Source: Emydura subglobosa
Lineage: Eukaryota; Chordata; Testudines; Chelidae
Assembly (NCBI GenBank): GCA_007922225.1
Contig: ML679963.1
Location: 2,643,176-2,707,175, forward strand
Direction: 5' to 3'
DNA length: 64,000 nucleotides
This document shows positions 12,023 through 24,057 of this stretch, in pieces. The notes below the pieces were generated by a model, which saw only the letters and a list, made by a program, of their open reading frames with translations, was not told the DNA's origin and searched no databases. A program made the translations under genes and the position numbers. The number at the start of each line of letters is the position of its first letter. The stretch's first letter is position 1.

Positions 12023-14548
12023 ACTTGTGCCAGCCTTAAACCACTTCTCCCTTCATCATTCCCTTGATAATGCTTCCATGACTTTCAAGGCTATGCTTTT
12101 TTGATGCTTCCTGTGTTCCAAAGCATAGTTAATAAGACCGAGAGCTGCGACTAGCAGCCCATTAGGAGGATTGTTATATTAAGTTAGATGGAATAAATGG
12201 GCCCAAGATGTTAACATAACCTAGTCACTGTCCAACATTAAAAAATGTTAAACAAGGTCCAGGGCATGGTATAGAGACCTCAGTCTGCTCAGTACATGTC
12301 AAACACACCATTAAAAATCCTTTTAACCTTTTATTAAAGACAAAGAAAAGCAGGAAAAACAGTTTTGAAATGTAAAGTATTAAATAAGACTTTCATTTTA
12401 ACAACATCACTTGTTCCCTTTCCCTTTAGCTGGAGAGAGTTTTAGAAGGAAAAACTCCCTGGTTTGACAGCCTCTTAGATTGTATTAAAGATGGTAATAA
12501 CTGTCCTTTGGGGGAAAGAAGATGATGTCTGGAGCTGCTGCTGCTCTTTTTGTTAAAAGTTTGATCCCGTTTCATCCCAGTGGAGCCAGTAGGAATGGCA
12601 AAATCATCTGGGTTGTTTGTTTCTGGCCCGATCTGGGTCAGGACACCTTTTAGGATTAAGATGACGAAGGCCTGGGGTCCTAGGAAACGGGGGGGGAGCA
12701 GCCATGATGGTGAAGCTTGTTCTAGTAGCCTCAATCAGTTCTGTTTATCTGTTCTTTTTGTTCTGTCATACTTTCCCCCACAAAATCTTTCTTTTAAGGA
12801 CCCAAAAAAGGAGTGATGGGTGAAATAGCCCATCTCCTCATTATTTTGTCCACCAATTAGGCCTAATATTCGACATACCAATTTTGGCTCATTAGCTTCC
12901 TGCTCCAGAGAATTGTTATGAATTTAACAAGCATAATTTCAACACAGTCCTTGAATTATACTAAGTTGGTCTTTTTGTTTAGACTAATTCAGTTAGTCTG
13001 TCTCCCTTTCGTACCTTTTCCCATCCACATTTGTCATTATAGGTTATTGTAACATCTTAGGAACTTTTACATGGCTTTTATAGTGGAACTCACAATTCAG
13101 GTAAATTCGTAGGCCCAATTTTCAGAACAGACACTGGGTTGCCTCCATCCCCAGAGCTCCTGTTTCTAACCTAACTACTGATATATGGTCTCAGTAACTT
13201 CACCACTTCCAGAATTTTTGTGGAATTTCACCAATTCCATTTTAAATATTGTGAATTTGTAAGCCCATAAAACTTTTTTCATTAGACTGGTGGAAATGAA
13301 AAGCTTTCAGCATCAACTTCCTTCTGTATCCTGGTCACCCATCCCTTCTGCTGGAAGGGCTTTTAAAATGCTTAATAGTTCTAGGTGAATTCATCATGTT
13401 GTTTTCTGTGTTTCTGAGAACCAGCAGAAACAGAATTTTCTTTGTGTTCAGGTTTCCAGTGATGAGAATTTCTCTGTTCCAGAGGCCCCATTTAACTAAC
13501 TCTACATTAGAATTTAAACCCTTTTTCAGGGCACATTGGCTAGATCTCAGGTCGGGATGTTATTCAGCAAGCACAAGACAACAGTAGCTATGCAAGACTA
13601 TAATTGGAATAATGTGGTTTTAAGAGCTATTATCTCATGAAGCACCAAAGATGGGGGGGAAATTGCATCTATTATTGGAAAGCTGGGATTACTAGCTCTC
13701 CAATGGGGGTATGCCATTAACTTCTGTCATAAGTGGTTCACAAGATCTTATACCTTGAAATAATTGCTCCTTCAAACCAGGAAAAAATATAAGCCATCTA
13801 CCAAACAGGTCAGGATGCTTTCAGCATCTTAAGCGCCTTACACCATCTGTCTTTTTTTATGAGTTCTGAGTGAACCATTGCTTCATTAAAGATGCTGAGA
13901 GTTGGTGCTAATCAGATTGGCTCAAGGCCCAAGAGTAACTTAAGTTCTACCTTGCAAACAGATTCTTATTTATTTCTTTGAATAAAAGCCTCTCCTTGCC
14001 CCATTAGCCATACCTACCTGCTTGTCTTGGGTTAACTTTCTTTCTCATTAAGACTGTTCCATATAAATTGATTAAAATGTAAATACATCAGTTTCATGTA
14101 TGATGGTAATACCTGTTTTTATAACCAAAGCCAGAAACTCATCCGAGGTTAGTGGGCTTTTCTTCTAGAAACTGATAGTTTTTAATTAAGCATTTCAATA
14201 CAGTTAACAATTAAATTGTAATTAAAATAGTTAAGGACTCCATTGTTTTCTGTCAGTCAATTAACATCATGGAATTTGGGGTTGCAGGTTAAAAATGTAT
14301 TGAAACAGATACAGATTATGCTGCCCAGTGGGAAGGAGTTGGGCAGACTGTTCCTTTCCTGAGGAGTAGGGAGTATGAAATTAATACAAGTGATGAAGAA
14401 ATCCACATCTTCATCCATGACTGAAGCTATTCAGACATCCAGGTGTTTTCCCAGGGCAGCTGTAGGCCATAGCTGTGTTGTCATGTGACTTGTTTCACAT
14501 AGGAAATTACTTAATTTGTCTCATCTCTTCTTTCTGCCTTTCTTCAAG

Positions 14549-16122
14549 GAATTGTTTCATCAACGAAGCGCACAGGGATTCCGGGTCCTCGGGAAATTCC
14601 ATCAACTGTTTCAAGAGAGAGAGCTGTGTTGCGTGGTCCAGCCAATACTAGGAAAACTCAGCCCAGCCCGACTTCTTCTGGGACACCCACTCCTACCAAA
14701 CACCTGCGTCCTTCTGCCAAGTCTAAACAAGAAAATGAAACTGGGGACAAGGCAGTTCTGGAGTCACAGGTTAAGGAACTCTTGGCAGAAGCGAAGACGA
14801 AAGACTCTGAAATCACCAAGCTCCGGAGTGAGCTGAAGAAATGCAAAGACAAAGGGTCAGTTATCTCTGAGGGGATTGGTGCTTCAGACCAAAACTTAGA
14901 AACGTTACCATTGTCACCTGGTGACATAGACCCATTAATACAGACTCTTCAGGAAAAGAACAGGACTTTTCAAAAAGAGCTTGCTAGCCTGGTTGAAGAA
15001 AACCGGGTTTTGAAGGAGAAACTGATTTATCTAGAGCACTCCCCTCTCTCGGACACAACAACAAGCAGCGGGGCTGACAACAGCTTCACAGCCCCAGTCA
15101 CCCAAGAATCAAGTTTTGGAAGTCCAACAAAAAATCTATTGAAAGGTGAACCAGAGGAGCCCAGACAGCGTGTGAATGGAGATGCAGTGCGAAAGTCAGG
15201 CTCTTCTAGCAGTGATGTGACTAAAGCCTCCTTGTCACCTGATGCATCCGATTTTGAACATATAGCAGATGTACCTTCTAGGCCAACCTCCTCCAACAGC
15301 AACCCCTTCAAGGGTTCCAGATGCTCCACCACAGGGAGTTCTTCAAACAACATTAGTGACCTTTCTGTGGCCTCCCTGACAGAGAGGATACAAAAAATGG
15401 AAGAAAACCACCACAGCACAGCAGAAGAGCTTCAAGCCACTTTGCAGGAGCTATCAGATCAGCAGCAAATGGTACAGGAGTTGACAGCAGAAAATGAGAA
15501 GCTAGTGGAAGAGAAGGCTCTGCTAGAGACCTCCTTCCATCAGCACAAGGAGAGAGCAGAACAGCTTAGTCAAGAAAATGAAAAGCTGATGACTCTCCTA
15601 CAAGAGCGATCCAAGAATGAAGAAACCAGAGTTCAGGAAGGGAAAATCCTTGAACTGGAGCAGAAATGCACAGAATTGCTTGAGAAAGCACAGTTTGAGA
15701 GAGAGAAACTGCTCAACATCCAGCAACAATTATCCAGCAGCCTTCGGAGCTTAGAAAGGGAGCACCAAGATGCTCAGGAGGTGATCAAGGGCCTGAGAGA
15801 GGAAAATGAGAAGTTGGGTGGGCTCTTAGAAATGGAACGACAGAACAACAGCGTGGTGGCAAAGACTCTAGAGGACTGTAAAGTTGCCTTAGAAGGCCTG
15901 AAGATTGAAAATGGATCTCTCAAAACTCAGTTAGATAGTGAGAAACAAAAAGCTGCAGAGATCAATGCAATGGGATGTACTACTGACAACTCTGAGGTGC
16001 AAGAGATGTTAAAAGTGGCCCATGCAGAGAAGGATCAGTTAGAACTGGCTTGTACAGAGCTCAAACAAGAGCTGCTGAAGGCAAACAGTGAAGTAAAACA
16101 TGTCCAGGGTCTACTGGCCAAG
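14549..16122 (+). CDS. SPECC1: SPECC1 large central exon (coiled-coil region)
   Basis: This is the largest coding exon of cytospin-B, with 524 complete codons from 14551. The acceptor is the AG at 14547-14548 after a C/T-rich tract; the donor is AAG|GTAAGA at 16123. It enters with two bases of a split codon and leaves in phase 0. It opens with a basic, Ser/Pro/Thr-rich stretch ([10 protein letters not shown], then [10 protein letters not shown]). A first coiled coil follows ([19 protein letters not shown]). Next comes a Ser-rich low-complexity stretch ([20 protein letters not shown]), and then a long heptad-rich coiled coil that includes the family hallmark [20 protein letters not shown]. Cytospins are cytoskeletal proteins; the paralogue SPECC1L associates with actin and microtubules. 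The hallmark and the following [14 protein letters not shown] favour SPECC1 over SPECC1L. The reading frame extends past the donor only as far as a stop at 16135. Confidence 0.96.
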
Positions 16123-18897
16123 GTAAGACAAAAATAGCATTCACATTCAATGTCACTATCTGACTCTCTCCCCTATCAACCAGTACAGGGGTTCTTCATA
16201 AGCCAAAGACCAGTAATGAAGCAGAGCTGAGTGAATAATTCATAGAGAATGAGCTGGTCCATGAATTTTGTCTTTTTTTGTCTTTGACAAATGTGCAGGT
16301 AATTTAGGATTTTTGCAAATTTATTCACTCAGGATTATTTGTGGACTAATTCTTGGTCTCTATATCATTTGTGAGCAGTTCGTTGTGAGTACTCAAGATT
16401 TGAAATTTGAGTTACACTACTTAGTTTTGATTGGACCCATAGATCACATAATGTTGCATCTATTTCCTGACTGAGCATGCATAAATTCCTAGTATCAGGT
16501 TTCTGGCATAAATAGTGAATTCTGAATCTGTAGATACAACTGTTTCTGTAAATATTCTTGCTAGCAAATGCATTCACTAGAATAGTCAGGGAAAGAGCAA
16601 CCGATCAAAGTAAATTCCATTGTTTGTGGGAAATGTTTTGAGGTATTCAATCCAGCTTTGTAATCAAAGAGAACTAAATTACTGATGGTTAGTGAACAGC
16701 AAAGTTTAAAGTCAGGCTAAATCATGGAAACCAGTTGGTTTACCAAGTAATGAATCAAACAACTGGTCCTACAGGTGTCAGTGGCATGAGAACAAAGGGT
16801 TTGGTCTTGCTTCAAGTCAGTTGACTCAAAATGATGCAGGATCAAGCCCAAAATGAGATGTTTTGTAAAAACATGAATATGATAATATTGGACTCCAGTT
16901 CAAACTGGAAGTATCAGCTAGCACATTAGCAATTTTGCATGCTTTTTGACTAAAACTGAGTGTAATCTATCTGAGGACTAAATCCTGCCTGGTAGAGGAA
17001 TCGACTTGATGGTCTGAGTGGTCACTTCCATTTTTAATTAGCATGGTCCTACTCATGGAAGGTCTTGGTTTGACTTTTACTGATGTGATTTCACCCAAGA
17101 CAGTATGTCTCCTCTGTCTTTCACAAATTCAGCCTTTCAGGATGCTAGGGTGGTGATAACTGAGGCAGAGGAATGTCAAGGGAAGAGTAATATAGAGGTC
17201 ATGAATAATATCTGGCTACCGAACAGTGGTGTAGCTAGCACCTTGCCTGGCTGGAATGAACATATGTAGCCTGCTGATGTGAATCCATGACTCCACTAAC
17301 ATGGAACAAGGATCCCAAGTTGGCTCTGTATGAGACAATTAGTGGAGACAGAAAAATCCTGTTAGATAACTGAGTCAATCTCGCTTCAGGACAGAAAATA
17401 GCGTTCCCCGCACTCTCTCTCCCCCTCCCCCCCGGTGCAAAAAAAAGTCATATATACTGTCAAATTGGTGTAACACGGACCCCAACAGACATTATTAGTG
17501 TAGTATTTGGGATCCCAGATCAATTCATTCATGCTGTCTCACTTTTGATGTTCTATAGAACTGAAATCAAGTGTTGTGTGTTGGGGTTGTTTAATGGCTA
17601 AAGAAATGTGTTTTAGAGCAGTTTTCCCTCTCCTAGTTCTGTAGCTTATAGCTTCTTCCCCTTTCCCTCAGCCCTAAGTCATTAATGATTCCATTTTCCA
17701 TCCGAGCCCAGGTGTCCGAGTGTAGCTGCACTGTGGGGTGTCACAGAGCAAGTGTAACTATAATGTAAGCCTTTGATTAATGTCTGCCACTGCAGAGGGA
17801 GGAACAGACGGTATTCACCATGGTTCCTGGCCAGGGGAGGGGATCGTGGGAAGAACTGTGGAATTGACTAGCTGGAGAGGAAGTGAGCATTGCCAAAAAG
17901 CACCTCTATGGTTTGAATGATTTAGGAAATCCAGATGTCCTTTCAGCTGGAGTAGGTGACCACAGCAAATGGAATACAGTAGGGGAGACTCCCTAGTGCT
18001 TTGGAGTGCTTACTCGGGCTACACTTTATGAAGAATAAATGAAAAACTGCTGAATGCTCAGACTCTGCAGTAAACTTTTATTGCTTGGTTTTTAAACCAC
18101 AAATTTCCTCCTTTTTACTTTTTCCTTCCATTGAAATAGATTGTTTTGTTATTTGTGACACCCAGACAAAACCACAGGCTTCTTTAAGGCTTCCCTATAG
18201 TCACGCTCTGCCAGTTCTGTCCACAGCACTGGCAGCACGTGCCTTGGTTTTCCATAACTCTGTTTCCTATTCTGAGAAGTTCGCAATTCCTTGTCTTTGA
18301 AACACTACTATTGATCTCTGTGCCTAAACCGACCAACTGAACTGCAGTGCAGTCACACCTTCAGTAATTTCAGATGCAGTGTGTCTGGGAAGAGCACTTA
18401 CCCTGCAGCAGTCAGATCTACCACATACATCCTAGTAATCCACTGCAAATGCCATAGAGAGGCAGCAGTGAATGGTCAATGTGGACAAATTGCTCGGTTC
18501 TAGGCCCCACTCTACCGCTATCACTTTCCTAATGCGGTGCAGCAATGGGATGGTTAGGGGCTTTGAACTTCTGAGCGGAGGCATTGCTCTATACCTTAGC
18601 TGCAGTGCGTGGTTTGGAATTGTAAAGTCCCTGCCATCTAACAGACTTAATTTCCTCTCCTGCCCTTTCCTGCTATTACCTTTCTGCTGTGAAGAGAATA
18701 TGGACAAAGCACAGCTCATGCACGGTTCCTGCACCTCAGTTTCAGGTGCATTGGAACTCCTGAGTTTGTGCAGTGCTTACAACATTGGGCCAATCTTGTT
18801 AATTGCCTGTTTTAACTCCTGTTAAAGTCTGTCCTATTATTAGTTATCTCAGATAAGAAGCAAGGGCAGATTTACAGCTTTCCTTCCTTCCTTCCAG
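16123..18897 (+). other. SPECC1: SPECC1 intron
   Basis: Intron of 2775 bases with GT at 16123 and AG at 18896-18897. The 3' end is a run of TTCC repeats (about 18880-18895) that serves as the polypyrimidine tract. A possible degenerate CR1 tail lies near 16960-17040, and low-complexity C-rich DNA is at 17408-17435. I see nothing else identifiable. Confidence 0.9.
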
Positions 18898-19105
18898 GTG
18901 GAGAAGGAATGTGGCCAGCTGAAGGAGCTCTATGACCGACAGGCTGAGCAGCTGAGCAGAACCAGCCTGAAGCTGCAGGAGAAAACTTCTGAGAATGAGT
19001 CTGAGATCAAAAACCTGAAGGAGACCATCTTTGAACTGGAGGACCAGGTGGAGCAGCAGCGCGCAATCAAACTGCACAACAACCAGCTCATCGGTGACTT
19101 GGAGT
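18898..19105 (+). CDS. SPECC1: SPECC1 coiled-coil exon
   Basis: This exon begins in phase 0 with [20 protein letters not shown] and ends with LIGDLE plus one base (T) of a split codon. The acceptor is TTCCTTCCAG|GTGGAG and the donor is GAGT|GTAGGT at 19106. The motif [20 protein letters not shown] is one of the most conserved blocks of the cytospin family; it occurs in SPECC1L with few changes. The whole exon is predicted coiled coil and continues the heptads of the preceding exon. Reading through the donor gives a diverged tail with no family similarity, which supports the splice site chosen. The split codon becomes TGT (Cys) when joined to the next exon; human SPECC1 has Ser at the equivalent place. 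Confidence 0.95.
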
Positions 19106-19757
19106 GTAGGTGGAGCAGGCCCAGAGCCATGGCTCAGCCACAGGCTGCAGCAGTGCGGGGAAGAGGGTGTCTGCAATTTGTGACGAAGCCTCACACTCTA
19201 GAATTATTCCTGCCTTGATCAGTCTCATCAGTGTAGACTGCCGTCTCCACGGGGCAGGGGCATGCTCTGTCTATTGTGTGTAAAGCACTACGCAAATGCA
19301 TAGCCATATAGAAATAATAGTAATGAAAATCTCCAAACTCTGTGTCCTTCAGCTGAATGCCCATATCCAAATCCTGATTTTAAACTGGATTTATTGTCTT
19401 TCTTTGTAAAGTATTTCAAAATCTGGTGATATGGACTATATTAAAGCTAGGTGGTGTTATTATGGCATGGAAATGGAAAAGTGCCACCTGCTGGCATGAG
19501 TTACACATTTCACTTTGTAAACTTTTATCTAGAGTTGGAAACGCCAATGGATATCTAGGACAAAGCTCAAAACATGGTTATTCAATTCAAGGATATTTCT
19601 GACTATTAAATCCACTGTTTCCTAGACAAAAGAGTTTGGTTCAGTTTAATGGCTTTTATCATGGGCATCACCAAGGATGCTGCTTCCCTCTCCCTCACCC
19701 ACTCTTCACCCTGGGAGTCATGTCTCTAATAGCTTTTCCCATCTTGACTATTTCCAG
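19106..19757 (+). other. SPECC1: SPECC1 intron
   Basis: Short intron of 652 bases. A segment at about 19250-19330 ('gtgtaaagcactacg...atagaaataatagtaatg') resembles the 3' tail of an old L2/MIR-type element. Nothing else is recognisable. Confidence 0.9.
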
Positions 19758-19831
19758 GTAATGTGATGAAGCTAGAAGAACACAAGCTGGATCTGGAGAG
19801 GCAGCTGAAGGCTCTGACTAAACAGATAAAG
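19758..19831 (+). CDS. SPECC1: SPECC1 74-base coiled-coil exon
   Basis: Small exon, easily missed because its reading frame is short. It lies between TTTCCAG (AG at 19756-19757) and AAG|GTGATG at 19832. Two bases complete the split Cys codon; 24 codons follow, reading NVMKLEEHKLDLERQLKALT and then KQIK. This matches human SPECC1 (SSVIKLEEQKSDLERQLKTL) and extends the coiled coil. It ends in phase 0, exactly as needed for the next exon. The donor GTGATG is weaker than consensus but is the only one that keeps frame and homology. Confidence 0.94.
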
Positions 19832-20264
19832 GTGATGATCAGACTCCTCAGCATGGTGAAGGCAGCAGCTGAGCTTTCACCTGAATACTGACTTAGAGCC
19901 AGGCACTGCATTTCATGTTAGAACACCCATCTCCAAGCTATCTTTTATTTGAAAAAAAAAAAGTGCCTGGGGGAGATGGGGGGACCTTGTCAGCAGAGTT
20001 TGACCTTTTCTCTGACAGAGAGGGAAAGAACAATCTAGGTTAATCTGACAGCAGTGTCATTGCTTGGCTGGGCAGCACCTGGCGATACATTTATTGTTTA
20101 GAGGCATCAGTCTCTTTTTATGTGCCATAAGCCTCTTCCAGACCATGGATAATAAGCCAAGTCTGTATTAGATGTGGGCCTACAGGCCTCTACATCCACC
20201 TGAAGCAACACTTAACAGGCCCAGAAGATCCACCTATTTCATTAGCATCTAAGAAACACATACC

Positions 20265-20360
20265 CTACAAGCAAATAATAATCCTTGACACTTAGGTAGC
20301 ACATTCAATTTCAAAGCTATGTACAAATAGTAACTAACCTATAATACAGAGAAGAGTTTT
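20265..20360 (-). repeat. MIR/L2-like SINE remnant
   Basis: The stretch 'ataataatccttgacacttaggtagcac' and then 'caaagctatgtacaaatagtaactaa' resembles the reverse complement of the MIR/L2 tail found throughout amniote genomes. It is strongly diverged, so the family is a guess. Confidence 0.4.
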
Positions 20361-21061
20361 TAAATAACTGTGCTACTGACCATCACAACAGGCAAAACCG
20401 TTTACTACTGCTGAAAGAACAAGCCTGTTAAAGTTCTGTTACCAACCTAAGGATGACGTGTTCCTGTCCAAGTATCTGTGTTCCATATAAAAAGCCATTC
20501 CATGCCATCAGTCTACGTGCACATATCTTATTGACATCTCTAGGATATCTGTGTGGAGATATGGCCCTTTGTTTCCAGCTGTGATTCCCAGAGTAAATAT
20601 TCACACAAACAAAAAATGCTGGAACTGCCATCCCCACCTGGTACCTGAATATCAGACCCCATCCTTTCTGCTTTATTCAATTCCTTGCTTTCCAAAGAAA
20701 GGGAAGCAGGTGAGATAGTTAGTCAGTGCAGGAACTGAGGGAATAGCACAAGTCCCCTGTAATTTGCAATGGTTCAGTCCAGATCTCTAGGGCACTTGTG
20801 TTTCTTTCCCCATGATCTTCCCCGGCTTTGGAATGGCCAGTGCTGTACTGTTGGGGATGGGACATGAAGCAGAAAGCACAGCTCATCTTTCCACAGCAAT
20901 ATCTGCTCTCAAGTCCTATCGCAACCCCAGAATTGTTACATAAGTGAATGATGATAAGTACTCTGATTACTTTTTCAGGAGGAAAAGATGATACAAATTA
21001 GTATCTGTTCTTTTTTGGTAATCCTGTCGTTACTATACCAAATGGCATGTATCAATTGCAA

Positions 21062-21085
21062 CATCATCATCATCATCATCATCAT
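21062..21085 (+). repeat. (CAT)8 microsatellite
   Basis: Eight uninterrupted CAT units, 123 bases before a SPECC1 exon. A short (GAT)n run on the same strand occurs at about 21651-21666 in the following intron. Both are candidates for length polymorphism. Confidence 0.95.
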
Positions 21086-21208
21086 GAAACTCTGACATGT
21101 CACAAAAGTCATCGCTGATCATTGAGAAAGTGATCTGTAATGTGTTATGTGCCATCTCTCAGCATTCCCCATGTTACTCAGCGCCATGTTTGTACTTGCC
21201 ATTTCTAG

Positions 21209-21387
21209 GAGGATACAGAGGAGTGGAGGCGTTTTCAAGCTGACCTGCAGACTGCAGTGGTGGTAGCTAATGATATCAAGTGTGAGACTCAGCAGGAGCT
21301 GCGGGTGGTGAAGAGGAAGCTCCAGGAGGAAGAGGAGAAAAGTGCCCAGCTGCAGAAGGAGCTGGAGGAACTGCAGGGCAGCAGCAG
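21209..21387 (+). CDS. SPECC1: SPECC1 exon ending the coiled coil
   Basis: Phase-0 start after ATTTCTAG. It reads [20 protein letters not shown], then [19 protein letters not shown], then [20 protein letters not shown], and ends with AG of a split codon. The [21 protein letters not shown] block is near-identical between SPECC1 and SPECC1L and is a family signature. The heptads end here, so this exon closes the coiled-coil rod. The donor AG|GTCTGT at 21388 is weak. Reading through it gives SVAHKG and then a stop, so unspliced transcripts would encode a protein ending just after the rod. The phase (2) fits both the exon at 34218 and the candidate alternative terminal exon at 29507. Confidence 0.95.
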
Positions 21388-23358
21388 GTCTGTCGCTCAC
21401 AAGGGTTGAGTCCTTATCTCTGTGGCAGCTAATGTGCATGCAGACAATGCTTTGCTTCTAACTTTGCATTGGCCAAGATGCGTATGTTGTCTGTTTTTAA
21501 CCCCTATGGCAGGTTTTGTCGTCTTTTTTATTTTTTAAGTTGTCTCTGGTTTTGTCTTTCTTGGGTGCTCTTCAGTTCCCGCAACTGAGCCATGAGTGCA
21601 GGTTTTGTAAGGTAAATGCCCTAGGATTTTCTCAGGGCAGCAGTTAGTGTGGATGATGATGATGATCTTTATACACAGATGAATAGTATTAAATAAGAAT
21701 AATCTCTGGTATTTATCTTGCAGCTTTGTCCTTTGAACTCTGTTGTGCAGTGTATTATTGCCTATATAACTGACTGCACAGTTGTGTTAAGCCCCTCGTT
21801 GTCTTACAATAACGTTAACATGGCTGAACACATCTCATGGGACAAGCTGAAAATGAGCTACTTACTTTGAGATGAGAACACGGGTTGCACTATTGTAGGC
21901 AAAAATACATTTTTTTTTTTTTGCTGGACATTTGTGTTCTGCCAGTCCAGTACATGCCAACTGAATGGTTGATGTGAATATTGGGAAATCCACACCTTGG
22001 GCAGCAAGCCCTTGATGGGGACCCCTTCTGCCCCCCACTTTTGAGCTTAGTAGAATGGTCTGAGTCTGATCCCTCTGTGAAAGTGAACATTTCACCCAGA
22101 TGTCATTTTATGTTGTGAAACCGTTTAAGCTATAGTTGGGATAATCTTGATGGACTTTGGTATTGCTAGATTAAGGTTAGTACCTCACCCCAAGCTTTTG
22201 ATTATCACATGAGCTTTAAAATAATCATGAGAGAACTGTCATGTGCTCTATGAGCAATATACACTCTGCTCACTCTGGAGGAGGCAATCACTTTGCATGT
22301 TAGGGCAAGGTGTGAATTAGTGGGAGTTGGTACCAGCGCAGGTCCTTGTATCAGTACCTTCATGCAGTGGAAGTTATTTTGTATAGCATCTTTCATTCCA
22401 AAAAGTGTTATAATCCTAGAACTGATAGGTATGTGGAAAATGAAGAGTCATAGGAAAGAGGGTTGAGATTTATAAAGAGGGCAGTATCACATGTTCCTAA
22501 TGCACTGGCAAAGGAAAATGCAGAGCTGCAGAGGTTGTATTGGTACAGAGCCAATGAAAAGAGAGCTGCACATCTAAGGGACCTACAGAAGGAAGTCACT
22601 AACCAAAAATGTGCCGGGTTTGCCCTGTTTTCCCTGCACCCCCACTGAATTGCTCTCTCCCAATAAATCCATGGAAACTGAAAGTGGCAGCCATTGGAAT
22701 ACAGTGAGTTCTGCCGGTTCTTTCAGGGGAAATGCAGTGAAACTTGTATTGCTCATATTTTCTCAATATTTATCGGTCAATAGCTTCCGTCGCAGCCATG
22801 CACAGAGGGGGAGAAAGGGGTTGGAGTGGGAGTGGTGAGGGATCAGGGAAGGCTTTGTGCCGGAGGGTGAATCACAATTCCTGCCTTAAATGGGTAGAAA
22901 AGTTTTTTAAAAGAATGTGTTTAATATTCAAGTTCAGCAAGAGGGTCCCTGATGTGTGTGAAATGAAAAGCTAGCAGCTAATACAATTTTAAAACAAAAG
23001 GAAGATAACCAAATTATCAATCAAAATTCTCATTCTGTGCTTTTGTGTTTCTATTGCTTTTGTTGCTGGCATCACAGATGCTTAGCGCAGGGTGAGGCGC
23101 ACAGCTCCCTGTTAAAGCTGGGTGAACAACTCCTATTTTAGTTCTCTGGAAGTTCCGAAAAATGAAACAAAACATAAAACAAAAAAAACCAGTTTGACCT
23201 TCACCAAAACAGAAAATGCCAAAAAAAAAAATGTGGGAAATTGAAAAAGTCGACCCAGAACGAAATTGTTGTCAAACAAAATGTTTCCTTTCTGAGCACT
23301 TTTTAAAAATAAAAGGAGGAAGAGCTGGTTAAGGTGGTGCTGTGTTCCTTATTGCCTT

Positions 23359-23424
23359 TAGCTCAGTGGTTAGGGTACTGGCCTGCAGGGAGCCTGCATT
23401 CAGTTCTTCCCTCTGCCTGACATA
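23359..23424 (+). repeat. tRNA-like repeat fragment 1
   Basis: Opens with TAGCTCAGTGGTTAGGGTAC, which has the form of a tRNA D-arm/A-box region. The B-box region is degenerate ('cattcagttcttcc'). There is no complete cloverleaf, so it is a SINE-like remnant and not a tRNA gene. Confidence 0.5.
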
Positions 23425-23629
23425 TGGAACAGGGTTTTGAATTTAGATTCCCTATTGCAAGGGAGTGGCCTAACAGCTGGACCGTAGAATATTCTGGGGC
23501 AGGTCTCTCTCAGGCATAGGTGCTAGAACTGGGGACGCTGCTGCATCCCCTGGCTTGAAGGTTTTAAAGTTTGGTTCAATGGCTCTCAGCACCCCCACTA
23601 TAAAAATTGTTCCAGCACTCCTGCTCTCA

Positions 23630-23895
23630 GGCCTGGTCTACATGTAAAATTTAGGTCAACATAGCTAAATCCCTGAAGGTTGTGAAAAAATCCACACCTC
23701 TGAATGATGTAGCTATGCCAACGCTAAACCCAACAGTATAGACAGAGCTAGGTCAATGGAAGAGCTAGCTACCATCACTCAGGGAGATGGTCCTACACCC
23801 CTGGAAAAACCCCTTCCATCAGCGTTTACTCTGAGGTTATGCCGGCATAGCTCTGGCACCGTAGTTATGCCGCTATACTCCCTCATGTGCTGAAG
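23630..23895. mobile_element. Foldback element of the 'gtctacact' family, copy 5
   Basis: Left end GGCCTGGTCTACATG, then 'tttaggtcaacatagctaaatcc' and 'gtgaaaaaatccacacc'. The right terminal repeat is no longer recognisable, so the right boundary is approximate. Confidence 0.65.
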
Positions 23896-23960
23896 CTATT
23901 GTACTTTGTATAAAATACTTCAATAGTCAGTGGGCCAGAGAGAGAATGAGAATATCTCTA

Positions 23961-24012
23961 TAGCTTAGTGGTTAGTGCACTCGCCTGGGAGGTGGGTCAT
24001 GTTCTTGCTCCA
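23961..24012 (+). repeat. tRNA-like repeat fragment 2
   Basis: TAGCTTAGTGGTTAGTGCAC is A-box-like and is followed by 'tcgcctgggaggtgggtcatgttct'. Related to the fragments at 23359 and 24058. Confidence 0.5.
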
Positions 24013-24057
24013 ATAATTATTTATCCACAGTGGAATAGTTTGAAAAAAAGAGACCGA

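Larger units (their letters stand above)
1..14548 (+). other. SPECC1: SPECC1 intron upstream of the large coding exon (5' part outside window)
   Basis: No SPECC1 coding sequence is recognisable here; the exons for the first roughly 107 residues must lie further upstream, so this intron is at least 14.5 kb. Positions 1-300 are unusually G+C rich and unidentified. From 3.8 to 8.6 kb there are several foldback elements, a possible solo LTR and MIR-like remnants, listed separately. A MIR lies at 11.9 kb. The stretches 430-3560, 4060-6000, 8640-11880 and 12030-14540 otherwise show only short, unconvincing reading frames and no recognisable element. Confidence 0.75.
19832..21208 (+). other. SPECC1: SPECC1 intron
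   Basis: Intron of 1377 bases with AG at 21207-21208 (ATTTCTAG). It contains a minus-strand MIR-like remnant near 20265-20360 and a CAT trinucleotide run at 21062-21085, both listed separately. Confidence 0.9.

Noticed and set aside
14516..14836. Alternative frame overlapping the start of the large SPECC1 exon
   Set aside because: It is out of frame with the conserved cytospin sequence and has no homology of its own.
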